A stretch of 64,000 nt of DNA from Streptomyces sp. SAI-127. Lineage in GTDB: Bacteria > Actinomycetota > Actinomycetes > Streptomycetales > Streptomycetaceae. Position 1 is the stretch's first letter. Every line of letters starts with the position of its first letter. This document shows, one piece after another, positions 52,515 to 61,060 of this stretch. The stretch spans positions 9,568,501 to 9,632,500 of the forward strand of contig NZ_JARXYJ010000001.1 in the NCBI RefSeq assembly GCF_029894425.1, written 5' to 3'. Under the pieces are notes generated by a model, which worked only from the letters and a program-made list of their open reading frames with translations, was not told where the DNA came from and ran no database searches. Position numbers and translations under genes: made by a program.

Positions 52515-53699
52515 ATGACCGCCCATGTGATCGCCGACGACGCGGAGGCCCTCGCGGTCGCCGCGTCGCTGGCCGAGGAGTTCCGCGCGGGCGCCTCCGC
52601 CAGGGACGCCGAACGCAGGCTTCCGCGCGAGGAGTTGGACCGGCTCTCTGCCTCCGGGCTGCTCGCCGTCACCGTCCCCGTCGAGCACGGCGGGGCGGAC
52701 GTCGGCGCGCCGACCCTCGCCGAGATCTTCCGACTGCTCGCCTCCGCCGACGCGAGCCTGTCCCAGATCCCGCAGAGCCACTTCGCCTACGTCAACGTCA
52801 TCCACCGTCAGGGCACCGACGAACAGCGGAAGTTCTTCTTCGCCGAGCTGCTCGCCGGCCGCCGCTTCGGCAACGCGCAGTCGGAGGCCGGAACCAAGCA
52901 CGTCCAGGACATCCGCACCCGCCTGCACCCGGGGCCGGCCGGCTCGTACGTCCTCGACGGCGTGAAGCACTACTCCACCGGCGCCCTGTTCGCCGACTGG
53001 ATCCCCGTGCTGGCCCGCGCCGAGGACGACAAACTGCACGTCGCCTACGTCGCCGGCAACGCTCCCGGCCTCACGGTGATCGACGACTGGGACGGACTCG
53101 GCCAGCGTACGACGGCCAGCGGCACCGTCCGTCTCGAGGGCGTCGAGGTCCCGGCCGACCGGGTCCTGCCCCACCACCTCACCTTCGAGGGCCCCCAACT
53201 CCATGGAGCCGTCGCCCAGTTGCTGCACGCCGCCATCGACGCCGGGATCGCCGGGGGAGCGCTCGCGGCGGCGGCGGAGTTCGTCCGGACGAAGAGCCGT
53301 CCGTGGTTCGAGAGCGGTGTCGAGACCGCCGCCGAGGACCCCCTGCTGATCCAGCGCTTCGGCGAACTGGCAATCCAGGTAAGGGGGTCCGAGGCCCTGC
53401 TACGGGAAGCCGCCAGTGCCGTGGAAGCCGCGCGGGCCGATCTCACCGACGACTCGACGGCCGAGGCGTCCATCGCCGTGGCCGCGGCCAAGGTGTCGGC
53501 GGCGCAGGCCGCGGTGGAGGTCGCGAGCGCCCTGTTCGAGGTGTCCGGCACCCGATCGGCGCTCAACTCCCTCAATTTGCACCGGCATTGGCGCGACGCC
53601 CGCACCCACACCCTGCACGACCCGACCCGCTGGAAGATCCAGCACATCGGAAGGTACGTGCTCAACGGCACCCGGCCACCCCGCCACGGCCTCCTCTGA
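52515..53699 (+). CDS. SfnB/DszC-like monooxygenase
   Basis: 394 residues of acyl-CoA-dehydrogenase fold: LAVTVPVEHGGADVGAPTLAEIF, IPQSHFAYVNVIHRQG, NAQSEAGTKHVQDI, GVKHYSTGALFADWIPVLAR, DDWDGLGQRTTASGTVRLEGVEVP, and the terminal HRHWRDARTHTLHDPTRWK. It belongs to the SfnB/DszC group that accompany sulfonate and sulfone monooxygenases. ATG 52515 follows GAAGGAC. Different substrate preference from the gene at 50674 is likely because they share only family-level motifs. Confidence 0.86.
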   Translation: MTAHVIADDAEALAVAASLAEEFRAGASARDAERRLPREELDRLSASGLLAVTVPVEHGGADVGAPTLAEIFRLLASADASLSQIPQSHFAYVNVIHRQGTDEQRKFFFAELLAGRRFGNAQSEAGTKHVQDIRTRLHPGPAGSYVLDGVKHYSTGALFADWIPVLARAEDDKLHVAYVAGNAPGLTVIDDWDGLGQRTTASGTVRLEGVEVPADRVLPHHLTFEGPQLHGAVAQLLHAAIDAGIAGGALAAAAEFVRTKSRPWFESGVETAAEDPLLIQRFGELAIQVRGSEALLREAASAVEAARADLTDDSTAEASIAVAAAKVSAAQAAVEVASALFEVSGTRSALNSLNLHRHWRDARTHTLHDPTRWKIQHIGRYVLNGTRPPRHGLL

Positions 53700-53730
53700 C
53701 CAACTGCGGACCTTCCAGATCGGAGCCCCC

Positions 53731-54876
53731 ATGTCCCTCACCTTCCACTGGTTCCTGCCCACCAACGGCGACAGCCGCCATGTCGTGGGCGGCGGTCACG
53801 GCACGCCCGCCACCGTCTCCGGACGGGACCGGCCGCCGACGGTCGCCTACCTGAGCCAGATCGCCCGCGCGGCCGAGGACCTGGGCTTCGTGGGGGCGCT
53901 CACGCCCACCGGCGCCTGGTGCGAGGACGCGTGGCTGACCACCGCCATGGTCAGCCAGCACACCGAGCGCCTGAAGTTCCTGGTCGCCTTCCGGCCCGGC
54001 TTCGTCTCACCCACCCTCGCCGCGCAGATGGCGTCCACCTTCCAGCGGCAGACCGGCGGGCGGCTGCTGCTCAACGTGGTCACCGGCGGGGAGAGCCACG
54101 AGCAGCGGGCCTACGGGGACTTCCTCGACAAGGACGCCCGCTACCGCCGTACCGGAGAATTCCTCGACGTCGTACGGGGGTTGTGGGAGGGCAAGACCGT
54201 CGACCTGCACGGCGAGCACCTCCGGGTGGAGGACGCGAAACTGGCGCGCGTGCCCGACCCGGTGCCCGAGGTGTACTTCGGCGGGTCCTCGCCCATCGCC
54301 GGGGAGGTCGCCGCCAAGTACGTCGACGTGTACCTCACCTGGGGCGAGCCGCCCGCGCAGGTCGCCGAGAAGATCGCCTGGATCCGGGGGCTCGCGGCCA
54401 AGGAGGGCCGCACCCTGCGCTTCGGGATCCGCCTGCACGTCATCACGCGCGACACCTCCGAGCAGGCCTGGGCCGAGGCGAACCGCCTCCTGGAGGGCTT
54501 CGACCCCGAGACCGTCAGGTCGGTGCAGGCCGGGCTCGCCCGCAGCGAGTCCGAGGGGCAGCAGCGGATGCTCGCCCTGCACGGCGGCGGCGCTCGGGAC
54601 GGCCTGGAGATCCACCCCAACCTGTGGGCCGGCATCGGCCTGGTGCGCGGCGGCGCGGGGACCGCGCTGGTCGGCAGCCACGACGAGGTCGCGGAGCGGA
54701 TCAAGGAGTACCACGCGCTCGGCATCGACGAGTTCGTGCTCTCCGGCTACCCGCATCTGGAGGAGGCCTACTGGTTCGGCGAGGGAGTCCTGCCGCGCCT
54801 GGCGGCACAGGGGCTGTGGCAGCACCCGTCCGGCGACCGGGCCGCGCCCTCGGCGCAGGTGCCGTTCGCGAGCTAG
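53731..54876 (+). CDS. ssuD: FMNH2-dependent alkanesulfonate monooxygenase
   Basis: 381 residues of the SsuD luciferase-like family: SLTFHWFLPTNGDSRHVVGGGHG at the N-terminus, ALTPTGAWCEDAWLT, FLVAFRPGFVSPTLAAQMA, GRLLLNVVTGGESHEQRAYGDFL and a conserved C-terminal LSGYPHLEEAYWFGEGVLP. It desulfonates alkanesulfonates to aldehyde and sulfite using FMNH2 and O2. The start at ATG 53731 lies 32 nt after the previous stop. No SsuABC-type transporter genes are present in the window. Confidence 0.9.
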   Translation: MSLTFHWFLPTNGDSRHVVGGGHGTPATVSGRDRPPTVAYLSQIARAAEDLGFVGALTPTGAWCEDAWLTTAMVSQHTERLKFLVAFRPGFVSPTLAAQMASTFQRQTGGRLLLNVVTGGESHEQRAYGDFLDKDARYRRTGEFLDVVRGLWEGKTVDLHGEHLRVEDAKLARVPDPVPEVYFGGSSPIAGEVAAKYVDVYLTWGEPPAQVAEKIAWIRGLAAKEGRTLRFGIRLHVITRDTSEQAWAEANRLLEGFDPETVRSVQAGLARSESEGQQRMLALHGGGARDGLEIHPNLWAGIGLVRGGAGTALVGSHDEVAERIKEYHALGIDEFVLSGYPHLEEAYWFGEGVLPRLAAQGLWQHPSGDRAAPSAQVPFAS

Positions 54877-54890
54877 GCCGTCACCACGTA

Positions 54891-54940
54891 CGCTCACGGG
54901 CTCGACCTGCGTAACCGTCGAGAGGAACAGCCCGTGAGCG
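54891..54940 (+). promoter_or_regulatory. Hairpin enclosing the start codon of the alpha/beta hydrolase
   Basis: CGCTCACGGGCT (54891-54902) is the exact reverse complement of AGCCCGTGAGCG (54929-54940), which contains the GTG start at 54934. A partially overlapping inner pair CTCGAC/GTCGAG (54901-54906, 54917-54922) gives an alternative fold. The stem would hide the start codon. Confidence 0.55.
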
Positions 54941-55758
54941 ACTGGCCGTTGACCAGGACATTCCGCAGCAGCTCCGGTGAGGTCCGCTGGGACAGCCTCG
55001 GAGACCCGGGCCGGGACCCGGTCGTCCTCCTCCACGGCACGCCCTTCTCCTCCTATGTGTGGCGTGGAGTCGCCCGCGCCCTCGCCCGCCGCCACCACGT
55101 TTTCGTGTGGGACATGCCCGGCTACGGGGCCTCGGAGATGTCCGCCGGCCAGGATGTCTCCCTGGCGGCCCAGGGCCGGGTCTTCACCGAGCTGCTGGCG
55201 CACTGGGACCTCGACCGACCCCGGGTCGTGGCCCACGACTTCGGCGGCGCCGTGTCCCTGCGGGCCCATCTGCTGCACGACGCCCGCTACCGGTCGCTCG
55301 CCCTGGTCGACCCGGTCGCGCTGGCCCCCTGGGGATCGCCGTTCTTCAAACTCGTCGGCAAGCACTCCGACGTCTTCGACCAACTGCCGCCCGCCCTGCA
55401 CCGGGCCCTCGTCCGCGAGTACGTCGGCTCCGCCAGCAGCCCCAACCTGCACCCCGCCGTCCTCGACCGGCTGGTCGAACCCTGGCTCGGCGACCCGGGA
55501 CAGGCGGCCTTCTACCGCCAGATCGCCCAGGCCGACCAGCGCCACACCGACGAAGTGCAGGACCGGTACGGCGAGATCGCGGTCCCGACCCTGGTGTGCT
55601 GGGGCGAGGACGACACCTGGATCCCCGTCGACAAGGGGCACGAACTCGTCGCGCGCATCCCGGGCGCACGCCTCGAAACGGTCCCGGGCGCCGGTCACCT
55701 CGTCCAGGAGGACGCCCCCGCACATCTCACGGCCGCTCTGCTCGACTTCCTTGCCTAG
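54934..55758 (+). CDS. Alpha/beta hydrolase with Asp nucleophile
   Basis: 274 residues. Oxyanion motif LLHGTPFSSYVW, nucleophile elbow VVAHDFGGAVSLR with Asp102 in place of Ser, acid CWGEDDTWIP and terminal His in PGAGHLVQED. An Asp nucleophile is used by haloalkane dehalogenases, epoxide hydrolases and fluoroacetate dehalogenases; here Phe instead of Trp follows Asp, so a classical haloalkane dehalogenase is doubtful. GTG 54934 follows AGAGGA. It ends in a 4-nt overlap with the convergent acyl-CoA-dehydrogenase-like gene. It may handle a carbon skeleton left after desulfonation (inference). Confidence 0.84.
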   Translation: MSDWPLTRTFRSSSGEVRWDSLGDPGRDPVVLLHGTPFSSYVWRGVARALARRHHVFVWDMPGYGASEMSAGQDVSLAAQGRVFTELLAHWDLDRPRVVAHDFGGAVSLRAHLLHDARYRSLALVDPVALAPWGSPFFKLVGKHSDVFDQLPPALHRALVREYVGSASSPNLHPAVLDRLVEPWLGDPGQAAFYRQIAQADQRHTDEVQDRYGEIAVPTLVCWGEDDTWIPVDKGHELVARIPGARLETVPGAGHLVQEDAPAHLTAALLDFLA

Positions 55759-56801
55759 AGCTGCGCCAGAGCGTCCAGGTGTGCGCGGCGCACCTCGGTG
55801 GTCTGTCCCTGCACGAGCAGGAACATCCCCTCGCGGAACAGCCGTTGGGCCCTACCGTCGAGGCCCATGGCCCGGCCGCCCCCGGCCACGACGGCCGCGG
55901 TCGTGGCGGTGCGCATCAGGTCGTACGACCGTGTCTTGAGCGCCAGCCGTTCGTCGACGCGCTCATACGGGACGGGGTGGTCGGCCAAGGCGTACGCCTG
56001 CCCGCGCACTTCGTCGAGGCGGCCGCGAAGGGCACCCGCGGTCTCGGACTCCCCGGCTTCCTCCAGTACGCGGAGCGCCGCGTACGCCACCCCGAAGACG
56101 GCGGGGGAGGCGTTGGTGTTGCGGGGCTGGTCCACCAGCGCGAACTTCTCCTGCGGAGTGCGCAGCACCACCGCGTCATCGGGCAGCCACAGGGCGTCCA
56201 GATCCAGGGAGACCGTCCGGGCCGCGGTGAGCGCCGCGAGCCGCATCGGCTCCGACGCCCGCAGTCCCGGCTGCTCGCGTGCCTCGGTGAACGCGAACAC
56301 CACCTCGTCCGCCTCGGTCACCCCGGCCAGCAGCATCACGTCGTTCAGACCCCAGCCGGTGAACCACGGCACTGTCCCGTCGAAGCGCCAGCCGTCCCGC
56401 TCGGCCGTCACCCGCACCGGCACCCGCGGAAAGGCGCGGACGTGCGCGAACGCGATCCCGGCCAGCAGCTCACCGGTCGCCAGCGGCCCGAGCAGCCGCT
56501 CCCGCACCGGCAGGGCGGACTGCGCGAGCAGCCGCACCGGCGAGTGGTGCTGGGTCTGCACGAACCACGTGGAGCAGCACGCCCCGGCGAGGATCTCCTG
56601 GATCTCCCGCGCCACCGCGTCCGGGGCGCCCGCACCGCCGTACTCCGTCGGCGCGCTCACCCCGAGCAGGCCAGAGCGCCCGATCGCGTCGAGGTGGCTC
56701 GCGGGGACGCCCTCCTGGTCGACCCGTGCCGCGTGCGGGGCGAGGAGGCCGGCCGCGAGGGCGTGGGCGGTGGCGAGGAGCGGGTGCGGTGCGGTGGTCA
56801 T
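55755..56801 (-). CDS. Acyl-CoA dehydrogenase family protein
   Basis: 348 residues from ATG 56801: PHAARVDQEGVPASHLDAIGRSGLLGVSAPTEYGGAG, AGACCSTWFVQTQHHSPVRLLA, DGTVPWFTGWGLNDVMLLAG, then a helical C-terminal domain ending MGLDGRAQRLFREGMFLLVQGQT. Relatives act as FAD dehydrogenases or flavin monooxygenases. The C-terminal helical domain lacks an obvious catalytic Glu, so an oxygenase-like role is possible. Opposite strand to the sulfur cluster; might serve it or be independent. Confidence 0.82.
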   Translation of the reverse strand: MTTAPHPLLATAHALAAGLLAPHAARVDQEGVPASHLDAIGRSGLLGVSAPTEYGGAGAPDAVAREIQEILAGACCSTWFVQTQHHSPVRLLAQSALPVRERLLGPLATGELLAGIAFAHVRAFPRVPVRVTAERDGWRFDGTVPWFTGWGLNDVMLLAGVTEADEVVFAFTEAREQPGLRASEPMRLAALTAARTVSLDLDALWLPDDAVVLRTPQEKFALVDQPRNTNASPAVFGVAYAALRVLEEAGESETAGALRGRLDEVRGQAYALADHPVPYERVDERLALKTRSYDLMRTATTAAVVAGGGRAMGLDGRAQRLFREGMFLLVQGQTTEVRRAHLDALAQL

Positions 56802-56895
56802 GGACAAGATTCTCCCGATCCCGTCGCGCGCGGTGTCGATCCGGGGGTGTGCCGTTCGTGTAGGAGGTGAGACACACTCACAGGAGGAGAGCGAC

Positions 56896-57252
56896 ATGCA
56901 GTACTACCTGCTCAACGTCATGCAGCCCGGCTGGGACGAACTGCCCGCACCCGAGGTTCTGGCCGAGATCGGCAAGCGGCTCGACGCCTTCCACCAGGAG
57001 CTGCGCGAGGCCGGGGCCTGGGTCTTCGCCGGGGGACTGCACAGCCCTGACGCCTCGACCGTGCTGCGGCCCCGTGACGGCGACGTGCTGATCACGGACG
57101 GGCCGTACGCCGAGGGCAAGGAACAGCTCGGCGGACTCTGCATCGTGAAGGCGCCCGACCTGGACGCGGCCCTGGAATGGGCGCGCAAGGCGGCTCTGGC
57201 CACCACCCTGCCCATCGAGGTGCGCCCCTTCCAGCACGAGTCCGAGGACTGA
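56896..57252 (+). CDS. YCII-family protein (DGPF type), partner of ECF sigma
   Basis: 118 residues: [84 protein letters not shown]. The DGPYAE segment is the family signature. ATG 56896 follows AGGAGGAG. The stop overlaps the sigma-factor start by 1 nt (TGATG). YCII/DGPF proteins of this kind are typically encoded beside ECF42 sigma factors, but their biochemical role is not established. Confidence 0.88.
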   Translation: MQYYLLNVMQPGWDELPAPEVLAEIGKRLDAFHQELREAGAWVFAGGLHSPDASTVLRPRDGDVLITDGPYAEGKEQLGGLCIVKAPDLDAALEWARKAALATTLPIEVRPFQHESED

Positions 57253-58442
57253 TGACCCTGGACATCGACGGCGTCTTCCGCGAGGAGTACGGCCGCGCGG
57301 TCGCGGTCCTGGTCCGCTTCCTCGGCGACATCGACCTCGCCGAGGAGGCGGTCCAGGACGCCTTCACCACGGCTGTGCTGCGCTGGCCGGAGACGGGTGT
57401 GCCGCCCAGCCCGGCCGGCTGGATCATCACCACCGCCCGTCACCGCGCGATCGACCGGCTGCGCCGCGAGTCCACTCGAGAGGCCCGCCATGCCGAGGCC
57501 GCCCTGCTGCACGCCCCCGACGCACCGCCCGAGGAGGGCCCCGTGCGCGACGAACGGCTCCGGCTCATCTTCACCTGCTGCCACCCCGCCCTCGCACCCC
57601 AGGCACAGGTCGCCCTCACCCTGCGCCTGCTCGGCGGCCTCACCACCGCTCAGATCGCCCGCGCCTTCCTCGTCCCCGAGCCGACCATGGCCCAGCGCCT
57701 CGTCCGGGCCAAGGCCAAGATCCGCGACGCCCGCATCCCCTACCGCGTCCCCCGCGACGCCGACCTCCCCGACCGGCTCAAGGGAGTGCTCGCCGTCGTC
57801 TACCTGATCTTCAACGAGGGCTACGGCGGTACGGCGGACCTGTGCGCGGAGGCCGTACGCCTGGGCCGTCTGCTGGCCGAGCTGATGCCGGACGAACCCG
57901 AGGTCACCGGTCTCCTCGCACTGATGCTGCTCGTCGAGTCCCGCCGGGCCGCCCGCACCGACGGCAACGGTGAGCTCGTGCCGCTGTCGGAGCAGGACCC
58001 CGGCCGCTGGAACCACGCGCTCATCGCGGAGGGCCAGTCACTCGTACGACGGTGCCTGCGCCGGAACCGGCCGGGGCCGTACCAGATCCAGGCCGCCATC
58101 CAGGCCGTGCACAGCGACGCGCCCACCGACTGGGGGCAGGTCCGCCGGCTGTACGACCAGCTGATGGCCGTGGCTCCCGGTCCTGTCGTGGCCCTGAACC
58201 GGGCGGTCGCCGTGGCCGAGACCGACGGTCCCGCGCAGGCCCTCGCCCTGGTGGACGCGCTGGACCTCGACGGCTACCACGTCCTCCACGCCGTCCGGGC
58301 GGACCTGCTGCGCCGTCTCGGCCGCGACCGGGAGGCCGCGGACGCGTACGCGAAGGCCGCGGAACTCACCGAGAATCCGGCGGAGCGCACCTACCTCGAA
58401 CACCGCCGCCGATCGCTGTCACCTCGTCACGGAAAGTCCTGA
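57252..58442 (+). CDS. ECF42-type RNA polymerase sigma factor with TPR-like C-terminus
   Basis: 396 residues. Region 2 ([30 protein letters not shown], residues ~9-75), then a weakly conserved linker with [25 protein letters not shown], and region 4 ([29 protein letters not shown], residues ~130-160). The long C-terminal domain from about 185 ([11 protein letters not shown]..., [20 protein letters not shown]) is the helical domain of the group. No anti-sigma gene follows, which is typical for ECF42, where the C-terminal extension is needed for activity. Confidence 0.9.
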   Translation: MTLDIDGVFREEYGRAVAVLVRFLGDIDLAEEAVQDAFTTAVLRWPETGVPPSPAGWIITTARHRAIDRLRRESTREARHAEAALLHAPDAPPEEGPVRDERLRLIFTCCHPALAPQAQVALTLRLLGGLTTAQIARAFLVPEPTMAQRLVRAKAKIRDARIPYRVPRDADLPDRLKGVLAVVYLIFNEGYGGTADLCAEAVRLGRLLAELMPDEPEVTGLLALMLLVESRRAARTDGNGELVPLSEQDPGRWNHALIAEGQSLVRRCLRRNRPGPYQIQAAIQAVHSDAPTDWGQVRRLYDQLMAVAPGPVVALNRAVAVAETDGPAQALALVDALDLDGYHVLHAVRADLLRRLGRDREAADAYAKAAELTENPAERTYLEHRRRSLSPRHGKS

Positions 58443-58539
58443 CGGCGGCCCGGAATTTACCCGGACGCGAAAAGGTTGCAATATACATCTGACCGTCGAG
58501 ACCGAGGCCGCAAGGCCCGCCCACCCCAGCGAGGCACCC

Positions 58540-59862
58540 GTGAACCACCCCGTCCCCGAGCAGCCCGCCGACGTCGTGGCCCGACTGCGCGCCACCTTCC
58601 GCAGCGGCCGCACCAAGCCCGTCGAATGGCGTACGACCCAGCTGCGCCGTCTGCGCGAGATGCTCACGGAGAACGGCACGGAGCTGGCCGCCGCCCTCCA
58701 TGCCGACCTGGGCAAGAGCTCCACCGAGGCCTTCCGCACCGAGATCGACTTCACGATCCGCGAGATCGACCACACCCTGGACCACCTCGCCGACTGGCTG
58801 CGGCCCGAGTCCGCCCCGGTCCCGGCACACCTCGGCGCCGACGCGAGCGCCCGGACGCAGTACGACCCGCTCGGCGTCGTCCTCGTCATCGCACCCTGGA
58901 ACTACCCGGCCCAGCTGCTGCTCGCCCCGGTGGTCGGCGCCCTCGCCGCGGGCAACGCGGTGGTCGCCAAGCCGAGCGAGCTGGCCCCGGCCACCTCCGC
59001 CGCCCTCGCCCGGCTGCTGCCCGCCCACCTGGACACGGACGCCGTGGCCGTCGTCGAGGGCGGCATCCCGGAGACCACGGCCCTGCTGGCCGAGCGCTTC
59101 GACCACATCTTCTACACCGGCAACGGCGCGGTCGGCCGTATCGTCCTGCGCGCCGCCGCCGAGCACCTGACCCCGGTCACCCTCGAACTGGGCGGCAAGT
59201 CACCGGCGTTCGTCGACCGCGACGCCGACCTCACCGTCGTCGCCGACCGCCTCGCCCGCGGCAAGTTCCTCAACGCCGGGCAGACCTGCGTCGCCCCTGA
59301 CTACGTCCTGACCGACCCGCGGACGGCGGCCGCCCTGGAGCCGCTGCTGGCCGGCGCCGTGGAAACGCTGTACGGCAACGACCCCGCCGACTCCGGCGAG
59401 TACGGACGCATCATCAACGAACGGCACTTCGACCGCCTCACCGGCCTCCTCGACTCGGGACGCACGGTCGTCGGCGGCGCGAGCGACCGTACGAACAAGT
59501 ACATCGCGCCCACCGTCCTCGCCGACGTGGACCCCAAGTCCCCGGTGATGCAGGAGGAGATCTTCGGCCCGATCCTGCCGATCGTCACCGTCCCCGGCCT
59601 CGACGAGGCCATCGACTTCATCAACGACCGGGACAAGCCACTCGCGCTGTACGTCTTCACCGACTCCGACACGACGCGGCGCCGCATCGCCGACGAGACC
59701 TCCTCCGGCGGCCTCGGCTACGGCCTGCCCCTCGCCCATCTCACCGTCTCCGACCTGCCGTTCGGCGGAGTCGGGGAGAGCGGCATGGGCAACTACCACG
59801 GCCGCTACTCCATCGAGACCTTCAGCCACCGCAAGGCGATCCTCGAGAAGCCCCTCGGCTAG
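58540..59862 (+). CDS. Aldehyde dehydrogenase family protein
   Basis: 440 residues (short, fatty-aldehyde-type ALDH): VLVIAPWNYPAQLLLAPVVGALAAGNAVVAKPSE, IFYTGNGAVGRIVLRAA, LELGGKSPAFVD (general-base Glu) and LNAGQTCVAPDYVL (nucleophile Cys), then EEIFGPILPIV. It oxidises aldehydes with NAD(P). GTG 58540 is the natural start. It is separated from the preceding sigma gene by 97 bp and from the cyclodipeptide synthase by a hairpin terminator, so it is probably a separate unit. Confidence 0.9.
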   Translation: MNHPVPEQPADVVARLRATFRSGRTKPVEWRTTQLRRLREMLTENGTELAAALHADLGKSSTEAFRTEIDFTIREIDHTLDHLADWLRPESAPVPAHLGADASARTQYDPLGVVLVIAPWNYPAQLLLAPVVGALAAGNAVVAKPSELAPATSAALARLLPAHLDTDAVAVVEGGIPETTALLAERFDHIFYTGNGAVGRIVLRAAAEHLTPVTLELGGKSPAFVDRDADLTVVADRLARGKFLNAGQTCVAPDYVLTDPRTAAALEPLLAGAVETLYGNDPADSGEYGRIINERHFDRLTGLLDSGRTVVGGASDRTNKYIAPTVLADVDPKSPVMQEEIFGPILPIVTVPGLDEAIDFINDRDKPLALYVFTDSDTTRRRIADETSSGGLGYGLPLAHLTVSDLPFGGVGESGMGNYHGRYSIETFSHRKAILEKPLG

Positions 59863-59874
59863 GGAGAGTGGTGG

Positions 59875-59895
59875 GGGGCGGGCACCACCCGCCCC
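59875..59895 (+). terminator. Terminator after the aldehyde dehydrogenase
   Basis: GGGGCGGG-CACCA-CCCGCCCC, 8-bp perfect stem with 5-nt loop, 12 nt after the ALDH stop at 59862. Confidence 0.75.
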
Positions 59896-60023
59896 GACAT
59901 CCCAGTTGGGCCATCCGCGGGAGTTCCCCGCCGATCGGCCGACGGCATCACCGACTGCTCCTGGCCTCGATGTCGACGACGCGAGCACTACGGCGCACCG
60001 ACCGCGCGGAACACGGGGGAACC

Positions 60024-60761
60024 ATGCACGACTGGGCGATGCCGACGGCCTCGGCACCCTCCACCGCGGCCCGGAGGGGAGACGGCTTCCTCGCCACCCC
60101 CTTCTCCGAGCGCTGCGCGGGCCTCGTGGAAGCCGGACACCACGTGTTCCTCGGCATCAGTCCCGGCAACGGCTACTTCTCCGAGGACCGCCTCGTCGCC
60201 CTGCTGCGCTGGGCCGCAGCCCGCTTCACCCGGGTCGACCTCGCCCACCCCGGCACCGACACCGTCGCCTGCACCTACCTCGGCCGCGGATACGAACCCC
60301 GGCACGCCCGCGCCCACCGCGACGTACGCCAGACGGTCAACCGGATCTCCCGCGCCGTGACCGCCGCGCGGATCGACCCGGCCCGGCTGCACGTCGCGCA
60401 GTTCTCCGACTTCTACGACACCCCCGCCTACCGCGCCGCCCTGGACCGCATCACCCGCGCACTCCAGGAGCAGCCCGCGTTCCACGCCACCCGCACCCGC
60501 ATGGTCACCGGCGTCCCGCGCACCACGATGCCCGCCGACTGGACCCCGACCGTCGACCAACTCGCCATCGGCGCCGAGTACTTGGACCGCGAGCTGCCCT
60601 TCCTCCTCGACACCCCGGCCATCCTCGGCGTACCGGCGTCCGTCTTCGCCTACCGTGCGACACCGGCCCTCGCCGGATTTCTCTACGGCCCGGACGCGCC
60701 GCTCCCGGCCGCGGACACGCAGGGATTCGTCACGTTGGAACCCGTCCCGGCCACGCAGTGA
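60024..60761 (+). CDS. Cyclodipeptide synthase (CDPS), AlbC-like
   Basis: 245 residues (AlbC is 239). Motifs align with AlbC: FLGISPGNGYFSED gives nucleophile Ser46 (AlbC Ser37) and Asn49 (Asn40); EYLDRELPF gives Tyr186 and Glu190 (Tyr178, Glu182); VPASVFAYRA gives Tyr210 (Tyr202). Spacing 46-186-210 matches 37-178-202 within one residue. Where AlbC has His203 this protein has Arg211, so the signature is N-Y-R rather than N-Y-H or S-Y-Q. CDPSs use two aminoacyl-tRNAs to make a cyclic dipeptide. ATG 60024 gives the expected length; ATG 59970 is an alternative. No cyclodipeptide oxidase is next to it. Confidence 0.85.
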   Translation: MHDWAMPTASAPSTAARRGDGFLATPFSERCAGLVEAGHHVFLGISPGNGYFSEDRLVALLRWAAARFTRVDLAHPGTDTVACTYLGRGYEPRHARAHRDVRQTVNRISRAVTAARIDPARLHVAQFSDFYDTPAYRAALDRITRALQEQPAFHATRTRMVTGVPRTTMPADWTPTVDQLAIGAEYLDRELPFLLDTPAILGVPASVFAYRATPALAGFLYGPDAPLPAADTQGFVTLEPVPATQ

Positions 60762-60816
60762 CCGTCCACCGGGCAGGCGAGGTCCGACGCCGACCACGCA
60801 CGTCGTAGAGTTCCAG

Positions 60817-61056
60817 GTGTCGGCCGCCGAGACCGCCTGGACCGCCAGGCGGGACGGTGAGTCCGAGGAGCGGTTCGATGTGCCGCACGCCTGGCCGGTG
60901 GAGGATCTCCCCGGTGACCGGGCCCGCGTCCCGACACAGGAGACGCGGATCGGCAATCCCGCCGCCGCGCCGGCCCAGGAGCGTCTCACCCCGATCCGCG
61001 CCGCTTCCGGCAAGCTCGAAGACCGACCGCACATCCGCACCCCCGCAGAGAGTTGA
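60817..61056 (+). CDS. Possible small CDS (or gene remnant) after the CDPS
   Basis: 79 residues from GTG 60817, ending 4 nt before the next gene. Acidic and charged, for example AWTARRDGESEERFDVPHAW and TQETRIGNPAAAPAQERL; it has no recognised family and only a weak ribosome-binding site. It fills the otherwise empty 299-bp gap between the CDPS and the oxidoreductase. Could be real, or a decayed reading frame. Confidence 0.3.
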   Translation: MSAAETAWTARRDGESEERFDVPHAWPVEDLPGDRARVPTQETRIGNPAAAPAQERLTPIRAASGKLEDRPHIRTPAES

Positions 61057-61060
61057 CGTC

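Noticed and set aside
60655..60816. Upstream extension of the 60817 frame
   Set aside because: It overlaps the CDPS C-terminus in another frame and is Arg/Pro-rich; only the part after 60817 looks possibly coding.
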